DNA from: Holacanthus passer
Lineage: Eukaryota; Chordata; Actinopteri; Pomacanthidae
Length of the DNA stretch: 64,000 bases
NCBI GenBank assembly: GCA_025331565.1
Contig: JAFREQ010000012.1
Span: 8,608,501-8,672,500 of the forward strand
Direction of reading: 5' to 3'
The notes below the pieces were generated by a model. That model had not been told where the DNA came from and made no database searches. It saw only the letters and a list, made by a program, of their open reading frames with translations. This document shows, one piece after another, positions 23,346-36,700 of this stretch. The number at the start of each line of letters is the position of its first letter. The stretch's first letter is position 1. Made by a program: the position numbers and the translations under genes.

Positions 23346-24584
23346 CAGTTTAAAGAATATATTGATGGATGGTTTGTGACCATAGACTGTATCCAAAATC
23401 CCTCGTCCTTCTATCCCTTGTTTGCTCCATATATTTATCTATAACAACCTTTTAATACTCAGCTCCCTTCCAATCTACAATCTAATTGTATTTCTTCCAG
23501 AATAATTCCAATTAAAACGTCCACTGAATTGTTTTTCTAAGCGTTATCTTTTTCATTGAAAACTCTAAAAAGCTTTGTGTTCAGATTATTTATAAAAAAC
23601 AATATATTCCTCTTCTATGTCTTATATTTCCTCCCAACATCAAATTATCCTGAAGAAGATATTATTGCTCCATTTCTAGCAGTCTACATTACTGTCATTT
23701 ATAATGCTTGCTTATCTTTATTTTCTTCTTTTACATCTACTGAAAGTGAACACGAATAAATCTGCAGGATGAAAGTTATATATATATTTTCAATTGCAGA
23801 TGCTTCTTCCTCTTCTTCATCCTCAGCTTTTCAGGTGACAATAAAGATGCAAATACTATCTGCTGTATTGCAATGTACAGATCCTAGGCATTCAATCATG
23901 GATGTACGAAACTTGATCATCAAACCAGGGTGTGAAATGTGTACTGTACTGTTTATAATCTGCCTCTGCATTCAGTTCCTTCTTCGTTAATTATGGATGA
24001 TGAAGCCTTCCTTGACAGAGGCTATATCACTTTCATTATTGAATTGCCATTTAATTTCAGAGTCACCTTCTTTTCCAGTTTATTGTCATGGGCTCAATTT
24101 TAAGTAAACAGGAGAAATGTCCAAATCCTTTCCAATCAATCTGAACTCTTCTATTCTCAATTGTAATTGTTCTAACTGTGGGACTGAATTGTATAACTTA
24201 TCATCATGGGAGTGATAATTAAATGAATTAATAATAAAAGTTTTAGAAATGTTCTGATTCATTTGGATTCATTTTAATTTGTTATTAAGAGGTGTTGATG
24301 TATTATGAGATTTATTACATATGTATTATGATATATGCCTGGATCGTCGTCGTCAACATTTAACCCATCAACATTTACGTTTTTTAAGAAAAATTTTAAA
24401 CAACATACGAAACAATGGAAATTCAATATTTCAACCTAGAGAGAGACATAAATCATCAGTGAGTTTGGTTTAGTTGTCATCAAGACTAATGCAGAAAATA
24501 AAGTTGGACTCACATCTGTACATCTCAGTGGCAAAGCCTGAGATGTAACGTGTGTAAATTTCTGAATGGAGATTTGACTTACAA

Positions 24585-24603
24585 CCGCCACCAGAGGGCG
24601 ACC
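24585..24603 (+). promoter_or_regulatory. CTCF-like motif upstream of kmt2b
   Basis: CCGCCACCAGAGGGCGACC on the plus strand contains CCACCAGAGGGCG, essentially the consensus CTCF core. It lies about 130 bases before the kmt2b start codon. Confidence 0.6.
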
Positions 24604-24733
24604 GACTCTCCCCTCCTGAGCCTCGCCGAAAAAACTCACTTTCCCTTGCGGCATTGCGCCTCCCCCCTCCCATCTCGCGCCTTCCCTCTTGTCTCTGCTC
24701 GAAGCGCCGTCGGTGTGTGTTGTTGTTGAAGCA

Positions 24734-27700
24734 ATGATGGCGGCAGCGGGATGCGGATCAGCAACCGCGGCTGCCGTAGGAGGCCAAGGTGGAACCGCTA
24801 CGGCCAGAGGTCGTTTCCCCGGTCGGCCTTGGTCGTCACGCAGTCGTTTGCGCTCCGAGAAGCGATGGCAACTCGGACGATCGGGCTTAGAAGCTGATGA
24901 TGTGACTAACGGAGGGCCAAGGCCCGCAAACCTGGTCCTGTCGTTAAACGAAGACCAGTCTCACTTGCGCTTACTTGGGATAGAGGCGAGCCACAAGATC
25001 CTTGGCCAGGCTGGATACAGCTCTAGTGGGAGTGAAGAGGTGAGGTCCCAAACCGACCCAGGAGTTAGTATCTTTATTTCATCTTCTCACGTTTTGTTGT
25101 GATCGTTAAATGTGCGAGAGTGAGTGCTGTCCCCAGCAGTGTGCCTGTTAAGAGTCGTGGAGAAATGTCAACATCCCCTCGCTAGGCTAACGTTAACTTT
25201 AGCTCGGCGAGCTAACATTACATGCTAACTAATGCTAGCACAGTGAACCCCTCCATGACATTTAATGAAGAGTCGCAACACAAATTACCACTTCAACAAA
25301 GCAGCGGAGCAGCTTAAGTTACAATAACACTGTTCCCTCAATTGCTTTAGAGTTGGTTAACATATTAGAGGGTGGAAACATGAGCAGAAGATATCTTTTA
25401 AGAAGTCAGTGAGTGAGTACGGCAATTTGTAAACAGGGATCGCAGTTGTTTCATGTATGGCCCGCTCGTTATCGGGCCACAGTAGCAGCTAGCCAATAGT
25501 AGCGAACACAAAGAACGGGAAGGTTAGCGTAGCGGCTAACTGCTAACTGTTCTGTTTCAATACGCTGTCCAGATGTGGGCACAAATGTCTGTTCAAATAG
25601 TTTAAATAAGACAGTACAAACAAATCATACAGGTTCCTGCTTGTCTGCTTAAGGCAACTGTGATATTGACACTCGTGTAACTAAGTTTTAATTTTAGCTA
25701 GGTAGCTTTACTGCACACAGAAGTGAGCGTAAATGCTGTCGGCTAACTGCTAGCAAGCACGGCAGGTTTAAATGGTGGTGCAGGAGTGTGCCAAACCAGT
25801 TGCACCCTTGTTGCTAGAAGTGAAAGCTCATTGCTGGTACACATGTAGTCATTAATGTATGAAGAGTGGATCTGTATGTATGCGTTAAGGTCACAGCTGC
25901 AAGCATGAGGAGGATGTACTGTACTTGGGGGATTTGTAATGACAGACGCACCTATTCTTGCAGCTTTTTGTGAATCAGACCGTGTATGCGTTCGTCCTTA
26001 CCGCTTAAATGTGATCTATACCAAGGTTGTAGAGCTTGGTGCTTGCATGAGCTGGTTAATAGTCTAGTGTAATGTAACTTCTCCTTGAAAAGTTCACGCA
26101 GAGTTCCCACAAATACCTGAATACATTTTGGTTGTTACTATAGTCCTATTCATGTATAATGCATTGCAACTCGGATCAGATGGATGAACAGATTTGGTTT
26201 GAATGTGGAAAATGAAAACAATTGTCACTGTCATTGATATTATTGCTCTGCAGTCTTAATCAGATAACCTGCTTTTTCATTTTGACATAGCTGTTGGTCC
26301 AATGTGTTAAGATACCACTACTGTACATTGTTATGTTATGTGAATTGATAAAGTCTTTATTATGCCAGACATGAATCTATTCTTCATAATGAACATTCAG
26401 AGAAATTGTTAGTGTTCCTCTGTCAACTTAGTGTGTGCGGTGGATATAACTTATGTCATGCTCTGTATTTCAAAATGAACTCTATACCCCTAAAATCTTA
26501 GTCATGTTTCTGCTGATGGTCCTTCAGCCTCCAGCAGAGTGGTGTTACATTGCTTCAAGTGTTAATTACCTGTTGTTTTTTTTTTCAAGGGTGATGACTT
26601 CAGAGGATTTGAAGCTGAGAGAAAAGGCTCCAAAGGACCTGCATGGTCGCGACAAAACCCTTCCAAAGGTAAAGATATTTTACTGTGCCACATATTTGGT
26701 GTGATTTATGAGCAACACACAAGTTGAAATTTTGAATTAAGCATGCAACACAATACAAAAGGGGGCTGTTTTCAATCCCAATTTTGCGTTCAGTGGAGGA
26801 GCCGTGGATTGTGTAATAATTACTATATATAATTTTTTTGTTTGTTTTTGTAGGTGATGCTGTCAACACGAAATCTAAACGACAAAGTGAGAAGCTACTT
26901 CTTAAAATGCCAGCAGTGGAGGCAGCTATTACCCCACCTGATCCTGAAAAAGATGTAAAATCTTTGGAGGAAATACATGGCTTATCTCCTGAAACAGAGC
27001 CTGCAAAGGATTGCAGGAAAGGTTTGAAAGGAAAAAACACTATGGATCAACAGTCCACTAAAAGTGGTGCCTCATCAGCAGCACCAAGGATTACTATAAA
27101 GTTGGTGGCCAAAAAGAAAGTGAAAACCATAAAGGAGCCCAATAAAAAATCTGCTAAGAAGTTAAAAATAAAAGGAATTCAGGATCTGCCTAAAGCCAAG
27201 GACATTCAGGGTGACCAAATTTCAAGTGCTCACGTCAAGTTAAAAACTGAACCACACGAGGATAAACATGGCACAGAAGATAAAGGAGGAGGGACTGTAC
27301 CTGCAAGAAGGCGCGGGAGATCTGCTTCAAAGACAGAGCCTGTCTGCCAGACTAGCGCCAAAATTGTGGTGGATGACCAAATATCAAAAGAGAGAAAATC
27401 AGCTGGCCGAATTGGCACTGTAAAGGGGATTGGGACTGTAGAGCCAAAAACAAATGCAAAGAAATTAAAGCATAAGGAAATTGTGACAGAGCAAAGTTCT
27501 GAAGTTAATCAACTAGTGATTCGGAGGAGCAACAGAGTCACTAACCCATTCTCTAAAAGAGTCTCAGACAGTGCAGCTGAACCAGAAAGTCTGAGTAAAA
27601 GTGATGCCATTCTGGCGGAGTCAAAAACAGAAGTTTCGAAAACAGTGGAGGCCCAGCCATCCGTGAGAAGTGACGGAAGAAGGCAAAGCAGAAGGCTGAA

Positions 27701-30700
27701 AAAGGATGCTACAGTGCCTGAAAACCATGGTTCATCATCCATAGAGACTGATAAGTTGGCTGTACAATCCGGTGACAGTTTGTCTTTGAAATCCGAGGAA
27801 ATGAGGGTCCCAAGTTTAAAGTTGAAAAAGATCAGAAACCCCAAATATGATGCACAGGCCAGTGGGAAGAACTCTACTCGGAAGAAGAAAGTGAGAAAAT
27901 ACATCTGGACTTTAGCATTAGAGAAAGGAGGAAGTCAGGCACCGAGTGGAGAAAACACTGTCAAAGTAACAGAGAAGACTGTGAGTGAAGTGGATGAGCC
28001 CGCTTTTTGTGACACCAGCGTCAAAGCGTTGAAGGGAATGGATAAAAAATCAAGACTGGATGACTCTGTCCCACAAGAGAGTAAAAGCATGGACACTAAT
28101 GAGAAGGGTTCCCAAAACAAGGCTGACATGTCATTTAATGAAACTTCACAGGTTGAAGTTGAAGTGGAACATGTAAATGAACCTCCCCCACAAGAAATAG
28201 CAAAAACAGATTGTGGGAAATTTGTCCCACCTCTTCAGATCAAAAAGGTCTCTTCTCCTGGTAAACATAAAAGTTCAAAGCCATCCTTTTTAATTCAGCA
28301 AGTTAGTCCTGTTCCTGAAAAGAAAGAGGATGTACTGAAAGATCAAAGTGAAGTTAATGAGGATAAATCATCATGTCTGGATACTGAAGTCACACCAACA
28401 AGGAAACTAAGGAGGAGAACATCAAGTTTTGATTCACCACAGACAAAGTCTGTCAGTCATAAGCCACCAGTGACCATGCAGAAACGGAGGTTAAGAACGA
28501 GTCCACAGGATGAAGAGACTCCGCAGGTGCGTGTTGAAGATTGTTCTCAGGCATCAACTGAAGATTCCGACTCACATGGTCTTCCTAAAAATTCCTGTCA
28601 GGATTTGGCTGAGGACCTCTCACAGGTGGCCAGTGTAAACTCTTCGGAAGTTCCTGAAGATTCCTCAAAGATCGCTGATGATCCCCCACAGGTGCCAGGT
28701 GAAGTTTCTCCACAGAAGGTGGAGAGTGAGGTAGAACCACAGATCGAAGAGGCTAAACCATTGCGTGTGCCTTCCAAACCTAGAAGATATAAAAATAACA
28801 AATTAGGAAAAAAGAGGTCTGTTCAAAGGAAGAAGGCTGTTGTCTCTCCTGAAGCTACTGTCAACACAGAGACGGCTACAGTTGAAGCTACAACTACCGA
28901 GTCTGTACTAAAGGAAAGTACTCAGCTTTTAGAAGCAGAGGTAACTCAGTCAGAAACAGAACACTGTACTGTGCCTGAGGCAAAAAAGAACACTGTGTCA
29001 GTGGAAGAAGAACAGATACCGCCACCGGTAAAAGAGGAAACAGACATTCAGTTGATAGATAGTCAACCATCTTTAGTGCCAGAAAGTCAAACAAGTGATC
29101 CAAAAACACCGTGCCTACAAAAGAAATCTCTCAAAAGAGTAAAAAAGAGGCGTAAGAGTTTGATAGGGCAGCGTCAGAAACACAGGCACAGGGGCAGAGA
29201 TGGGAAGTTTGCTCCACTTAAATTATCTGAAGAAAATAGTCAGAAAATTGTTGAGGGAGAGAGTGACATTTCCACCCAATTGACAGCTTCCACACCAGCT
29301 CCAAGTCCCAAACTTATTGGTCTACATAAGAAGTACAAAAAGAGACAGTCAGGTCTTCAGTTGTTTGGGTCTAAAAGGCCCAAACCGCAAGCAAAAATAA
29401 TTTCTAAGCTGATAGAAATGGGGCTTGAGAAAGATAGTTTGAAGCAGGAAGAAACTGACACGTTAGTCGATGGGGGACAAGCAGATGTTGGAGATGGCCA
29501 GCCTGGTAAATCAAAGTTTGTAAAAAACATCAAGCACTTCATCATGCCTGTTGTAAGTGCCAGATCATCACGAGTGATCAAGACCCCGCAAAGGTTTATG
29601 GATGATGCTGGAATGTCAGTATTGCCTCGAAGAAACTCTCCAAAGAAAGGTTTCCAACTGGGCTTGCAAATGCGTCCAGGAAGGAGACGAGATGATGGGA
29701 CAGACAGAGCAATATCCCCCATCCTGCCAGTTGATGATGAGGACATATTGAGTGAAGCTCAATTGGATGTTGATCTGTTTTCAGCTCAGGACCTAGATGA
29801 CGACATTGATATAGCTGACAGCTTATTTTCTGAAAGAAAAAGTGGCAAAATTGAGAAGAAGAAATCTTTTCTAAAGAACTCTACTTTCAACTGGCATGCG
29901 CCAGAAGAGTCTAGCGAGGAAGTGTATACACTGGATGAAACTCCAGAGAGCAAATGTGAGGATTTGTTTTTATCTACACCGGTTAATAAGCCCAGAGAAC
30001 TATTTACTGGTCTACTGGATACTCAGAAAAAGAAAAGTTCCTTTAGGTTTAACAAACAAACGGCACACCTCAAGATTTATCAAAGGCTTAAGAAGGCACA
30101 CATAGGACTTCCCAAAAGCAAAAACACAACAGAGATGGATAGTGTTAGTAAAACTCCTCAGCCTCCCATTGATTTGGCAGAAGGACTCGATGATGAGGCC
30201 ATGAGCATTAGCCTCAGGCAGCGGAATACAAACACAGAGAGGGACAAATCCAAGCTCAAGATAGAAGACCTTGATTCTCCTGGAGTGGTGAGAAAAGTTT
30301 CTGTTTGTGTTAGGACTATGAACTCCAAGTCACTTGCATTTCAGCATGGTAAAGAGGAGGATTTAGCAGGGAAACACACTGCCCAACTTCACTCAGGTAA
30401 GCAGAGTGATTCAAAATCATCACATATTTAATGCTCAACAAACAATGTGTGCTTTACTATTCAAAATTGGCATATATTACTCTATATCCACAGGAGAGCT
30501 GCAGGCAGAACGTAACTCAGGCGCAGGCACTTATCTTGGATCCGTGGAGAAGGGACCTTCACAAAGAGCGCGCCTCACTGGTGCAAATAGAAGAATGTTC
30601 AATCTCCTCAGGAAAGCCAAGGTCCAGCTCATTAAGATTGACCAGCAGAAACAGCTTAAATCGTCTGGGGTAAGGTCACAATCACCATAAGCACATGTTC

Positions 30701-33700
30701 TCTGTCACTTCAATTCACCCTGTCATTAGACTTAATCATTTAATTTTTTTTTTTTTGTAATTAATAATAAATTCTGTACATAAACACACAGTTGTTATGC
30801 ATGATGGAGGGTGAATTGTGGTTTTGGGAGGCTTGTATTGATGCCTTGTTTTTGCCTATTGACCCTGTAGCTGTTATCTGGTCAAGCTGGCGTCAGGTCT
30901 CGAGATGTGGCCTCTAAGAGACAAAGAAGGAAGCAGAGGGTTCAGCTTGGTGCTGATGTTCCAGTCAAGACAGAACCACCTCAAGGACAAGTAAGTGTAT
31001 GAACCAGTAGGCACAAGGCAGAAATCAGTCCACCTACAAATCTTGTTTCTGTCTTTGGGTTTACATATGTTTATTGTTGTTTATTCAACCTTCTGCTTTA
31101 ATCAAGACTTAGCAAAAGAAAACTTGCATTGTTCAGTGTACTGCTCTGTAATTTTTGACCAATTATTCAGATTTGAAAAGAAAATTACTCCCCTTTCAAT
31201 TACAGCCTCTTAACATCAGTGCTTCTATCCTGATTTTTTTTCCCCAGCCACAGCTTATCTCCCCACTGTGTCAGGAGTTCCGTAGAGCAGGAGGTCCACG
31301 TATCAAGCATGTGTGCCGTGCTGCATCAGTGGTGCTGGGGCAGCCTCGAGCCTTGGTGCCAGATGACATTCCCAGGCTAAGCGCCTTGCCACTTCATGAA
31401 AGAACTGGCATTTCCCCTTCAGACATCACTAAAGGTAGGTGTAAACTCAATTATCTGGATTTTCTTTCTTTAGACACATTCACAAAATTTTTTGATAACT
31501 TGAATGTGATGAGATGATGGTAACGGCAGTAGTTGTGGTAGAAGTGGTGATAATACTATTTTCAGCTTCTCAATCCTGACAGAGGATGAAATAGGAGAGA
31601 AATTTAATTATTTCTTTTAGCAGACAGATGCATTGAATCAGAATAATTTGTGATTATTGTATCAGTGTAATATGTGAGTCGTTCCATCACTTCTCTTTAC
31701 GTATCTATGTCCATCGGCCCATCATTGTCATGTTTCTGAATATGTATTTTGATCAATTTATTTGTAGAATGCAAACAAATGAACACAGTACAAAAAAATG
31801 AAGCCCTATTTCAGAAGTCTTTATATTGACAATTTTCCAGTTGGCTATTTGCTAAAACCTTCTTTCTATAAATCCTACTATTCCAGAGATGTGATTTATC
31901 ATTCGCTATTGTGATTCTATTTTTTTTGTGTATAACCGTCTAACAGGTGAATGTCTTGCATGTCTTGTTGCAGATGTTGGGTCTCCCTCTGAATCAGACA
32001 GTCCTGGACTGTCAGATCCAAAGGTCATCAAGGTCAAGAAGCCGTCGAATTTTGTGAAACGGAAAGGACTCGGGCCATTTGGTTATCGCTCGCGGAGGTG
32101 CGGAGTGTGCAAAGGCTGCAACCACGAGGATGATTGTGGCAAGTGCATGAACTGCCTTGACAAACCCAAGTTTGGTGGTCCTAATACCAAACGGCAGTGT
32201 TGTGTGTAAGTTCACTTATATTTAACTTTTAGCTGTAGTGGAGGTCATCACAGTATTTAAAAATTAAAAGACTGTTTTGTGTTTTTTTTTTTACCACAAG
32301 GTATAAAAGATGTGATCAAATTGAAGAGAGAAAAGCGCGCAGACTAAGTGGAAGAACAGCACCCAAAGGTAATTTTCCACCATCTTCCACTCTTAATACG
32401 AACATTCAGTTCCTCAGTTATGTGTCATTTATATGCCACCTTTTTTTTAGGTTCTTCTAAGCGAAGGCGATCCTCTTTCAGCGGGGGTCATTCAAGTAAT
32501 GACGAAGGGAACGAGGGTGCTGCAGACTCACCATCTGGTCTTCATGGTGATGGCCACAGTCCGTCAGTAAGGAAGCAGCCAAAGCGTATTGTGAAACCCC
32601 GTGTCTACTTTGACCTGTTGGAATACGACTCTGATCTGGAAGACAAAGCTGTCCAAAGCTCTGCCTCGCCAGCCAGGAAAAGGGGTGCTGGACCCCGTTT
32701 CAGTCAAGGTAAATTAACATTCAGAAACCAAACGAAATAGATGCTTCATTCATGATCTAGTTGAGTATTTTAATTCTTAACACCACAGCTGATAAGTATC
32801 TGCTTACATACAGTATTGAGCTGTAGTCTTTGTAAACACATTCTTTGAACTTGAATTTTTGTTTTTCCTGTCCTCTAAAGACTTTGTTTCACTGGATGGA
32901 TTCCTTGGAGACATTTCAGATGACGAAGTTAGGCATCGAAAGTCCAACTCACATCGTGTACCACCACCTGGCCGACGTAAATCTGAGAAGGTGGGTGATT
33001 CTTGAGTTTTATCAGGAGCCTACACAACTCGTATCTGTGCCAGTTTTGTGTTTGATATGCTGTCTCACATAATAAGCATCAAGGCTGTGGAACATTTTCA
33101 AAAAGGCCTGCTGTCCAGCACTGGCACACTGCGTTGATCGTTCCAAACTATCGTGGTCCATATTGTCACAATCCTATGACACTACCCTGCCAGTTTTGTC
33201 TCTGAGAACATGATAAGTGCAATGTGGCTTGTATGCTGCCAGCTTTTGGCACCGTTTAGCAGAAACACCCTAATTTCTTCCTGTTCTGTTTTACAAATCC
33301 AGGACATCCTATCTATTTCTGCAGTTTTTACCCAATATAAATGTCTGCACCGCTCGTAGCCAATAGTTCTAGTTCTTATTCAGCCACTCCTCAACTGAGG
33401 TGTATAATACTGTGATGCCTTCAGCATAATTTCTGTCTCTCTTTGTTGCTACTACTCAAATATGACTAATGTGTTCTTTAAGCTCTGCCACATCAATTTC
33501 CACATGAAACATAGACTTAAGCTTAATTTATGGTGATGCATTGAGGGTTTACTTCATAGTTATAAGGCCAACACACTCAGCTGCCGCAGCTGTGCTGTAG
33601 CTGACATGAACTTCATCAGAAATGTAACTGTCAGGGCTACAGCAATTCTGGAGATTCCACCTGGGGACCGTAAGAACTGGTTATCATGTGCTGCTTGTGT

Positions 33701-36700
33701 TTTCTCCTCCAAGTTTCTGATGCAGGTGGATTGTTAATAGTAAAGACAACATCAAGGAAGCTGAAGAAAGACTCAACAGTCTTCTTTTGAGTAACGCATA
33801 TCGAGCAAAGTAATCTCTGCTGCAAACAAATTGATAACCATGATCAAAATGATATGAACATACACACTGCAATTGCACTGCTGTAGTCACCTATTCAGTA
33901 ATGAATAGTTACCTGGATGTAACTACAATTCAGTAAGTACCACATAACCCACTGTTAGTCCATATCACAATGTGAATTAAGGAATGTGAAAATGATTTAC
34001 TTTGGAAAATGTGATTAAAGTGCCATGTGGCCGAATCACATGTGTTACTTCTGTCTAGTGTTGGCAGTGATGTCATCAACAGGTGAACTGTAAATCAAAC
34101 CTCTGCCAAAGGTATCTACAGTGGGACTTCCATTAACCCCTTGCATCAAGCTTTCAAGTCACCAGAATGTCTTTCTTGAGAACTTCTGATTTTTCACAAT
34201 GTAACCTAAACATAGTCACATTTGAGGAAGTTACTGTTAGTGAGATCATAGCAGACAAAGCAGCAGCTTTGGTAAAACATATACTGATATACTGGCCCAG
34301 CGGTTCATGTTCATAATTGCATTGCATTCTGTGAACCTTTTAGGTGTACACAGTGTGCCCATGATGCCTAAGAGAATGCACAGTTAAAAACATGTATATT
34401 AGCACATTAAGTGTGTCCATTACTGCCCACATTCATGTTATGGTTTTCTCTCAGGGTCCACTGGAGCAGACGCCTCCCAGTGTCCTGGCTGCGCTGGCCC
34501 ATGGATTTGAGCAGAGAGATGTTGAGTGTTCGAAACCTACTCACAAAATCAGGGTTGACTTCAAAGTAGGTCACTTGTTACAATACAGTACATATATTGT
34601 ATTATAATCACACTTCTTGTATGATGGTGTTCAGTGGTTACAGCAGTCATAAAATTCCTGTTTGGTGTTAAAAAAAAAAGAAAAAGATCAGGGTTAGACA
34701 TTTTAACATATTTGTTTCCTTCAAACATCATTCATTCAACATTTTGGTGCTACACATACATATATAGTAATTACAAAGACATTGTATCTGACGTTATAAT
34801 TTTTGCCCACTAGGGGTCACTGTTTATTTCTGAATTCCAAAATGAATATACTGCAACTACATAATGTACTGTATGTACTTCATGAGAAATGTGATTCAGC
34901 TGATCTCTTCCATGATGCTTTTCAACCTGAGAACAAAATTGTACAAAAATTTTAATAATAAAGTTTTTTTACATTTTACAAAAATCATATATTAAAAAGA
35001 AACTAAAAATGTAAACCCACTCCTCACATAGTCACCCCATTGTTCCATCACAAGTGAAACAATTTCATGATGTAACTACTGGGAGCAGTCTTTTCTCAGC
35101 TGTTAATCGTGTCCTGTGCCTGGTGTCTTTTTTTTCAGGAGGACTGTACTTTGGAGAATGTCTGGAATATGGGTGGTTTAAGTATATTAACCTCTGCGCC
35201 ACTCATGCCACCCTATGTCTGCTTCCTTTGTGCCAGTAAAGGGCAACATGAGGTAACTGCTTCATACATTTTGCTCTGTTTTAATAGAAATAGTTGATCC
35301 TTTTGTGAAGTGAGTGACTGACATGGTTCTTAAAATTGTGTTGTAGTAAAACAGAACATCAGACAAAAAGACATGAATCTCATCATATCAGGAATTTTGA
35401 AATTCAAAAAGTTCTTTTTGTTTTTAATAACTTATTTTTGTAGATGCTGTATTGCCAAGTATGCTGTGAGCCTTTCCACCAGTTTTGCCTTGAACCAGCA
35501 GAGCGCCCCTCAGAAGAGAACAAGGAAAACTGGTGCTGTCGTCGCTGCAAGTTTTGCCACGTGTGTGGCAGGAAAAACAAGCACTCAAAGGTAGGGGCAT
35601 AACGCTCCATTGATCTGGATCAGGGTATCCATTTAATGACCAGCAGATTATTAGCAAAGTGAAAATATTGATCCATGTCATCATTTTCACGTTACACATT
35701 TATTCTGAAATTCCTATGGCGTGCCTTTGCCACCAGTTTTGTCCAAGCACACCACCATTCAAATAGTATATTTATGTTATCTGTCCGTTTCAGTTTTTTG
35801 AAGCAGGTTAAGAGTTACAGATAAAATTTATAACTTCTGGGAAGGCTGTGCTGCTGCCACAACAACAAAACTCTGTTGCAAATTTCCCCACTGTGGGACG
35901 AATAAAGGTTTATCTTATCTTATCTTAAGATCTCACAACAGGGATTAACTCAGAGTCAGAAAGAAGCACAATAACTTTGTTTTCCTTGTGTGAAGGGAGG
36001 TAGCAGTCAACCAGACAGTGAGGGAGTGAGGGATGATTTTCTGTTTGACATTGACAGCCCTGTTCAACTGCTGGGAACTGACTGTGGCTTTGAACTCTCC
36101 TCCCTTCTCTTCCTGACTGTTGCTATTCAAAGACTGTTACACTCAGCTATCCCGGTCCTCATGTAACTGATTGTGTTAAATGAATATATGATATTGTCCA
36201 TTATCGTTTGCCAGCCCCTGAATTGAATTGAATCAAAATTGTATCGTGCCAGACTTTGTGATATCAGCAAATATCATATTGTTGTTGAAAAAGTTGGTAT
36301 GTTATATTGTGATGAAACTTGTGAGTCACATACCTACTCAAAGGTACAGCCTGCAAATTTGACTTGTTTTGCTCTATTTTACTTCTCAGTATTAACATAG
36401 TTCAATCAGTCAACAAGACACTTTCCATGTCTCCCTCAGCCATTGTTGGAGTGTGAACGATGCCAGAACTGTTATCATAATTCTTGTCTGGGACCCAACT
36501 ACCCAAAACAAAACAGGAAGAGGAAAGCTTGGGTAGGTTCACATTTCTTAAAATAACAGAAATCAGTATTATCAGTATTATATCAGCCATTCTGAGGCTG
36601 GAATACATTGTGAGCCCTAATGTGATGGCCTCTGTGCAGGTCTGTATGACATGCATCAGGTGTAAAAGTTGTGGCGTCACTCCGGGGAAGAGTTGGGACA

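Larger units (their letters stand above)
23179..24733. promoter_or_regulatory. psenen-kmt2b intergenic region with divergent promoters
   Basis: psenen (-) and kmt2b (+) are transcribed away from this interval. The kmt2b side (about 24590-24730) is CpG-rich, with CTCGCCG, TCGCGCC and GCGCCGTCGG blocks. CT-rich TTCTTC runs lie near 23245-23290. Two CTCF-like motifs are listed separately. The middle (about 23400-24400) is AT-rich with no convincing gene. Confidence 0.55.

Noticed and set aside
27509..27904. Minus-strand frames opposite kmt2b exon 3
   Set aside because: Complementary shadows of a long open exon; they lack starts, motifs and splice context.
36180..36330. Possible conserved intronic enhancer in kmt2b
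   Set aside because: The ATATCG/ATATTG-rich sequence resembles a recurrent AT-rich fish repeat (similar text near 21220-21430), so there is no reason to call regulation.
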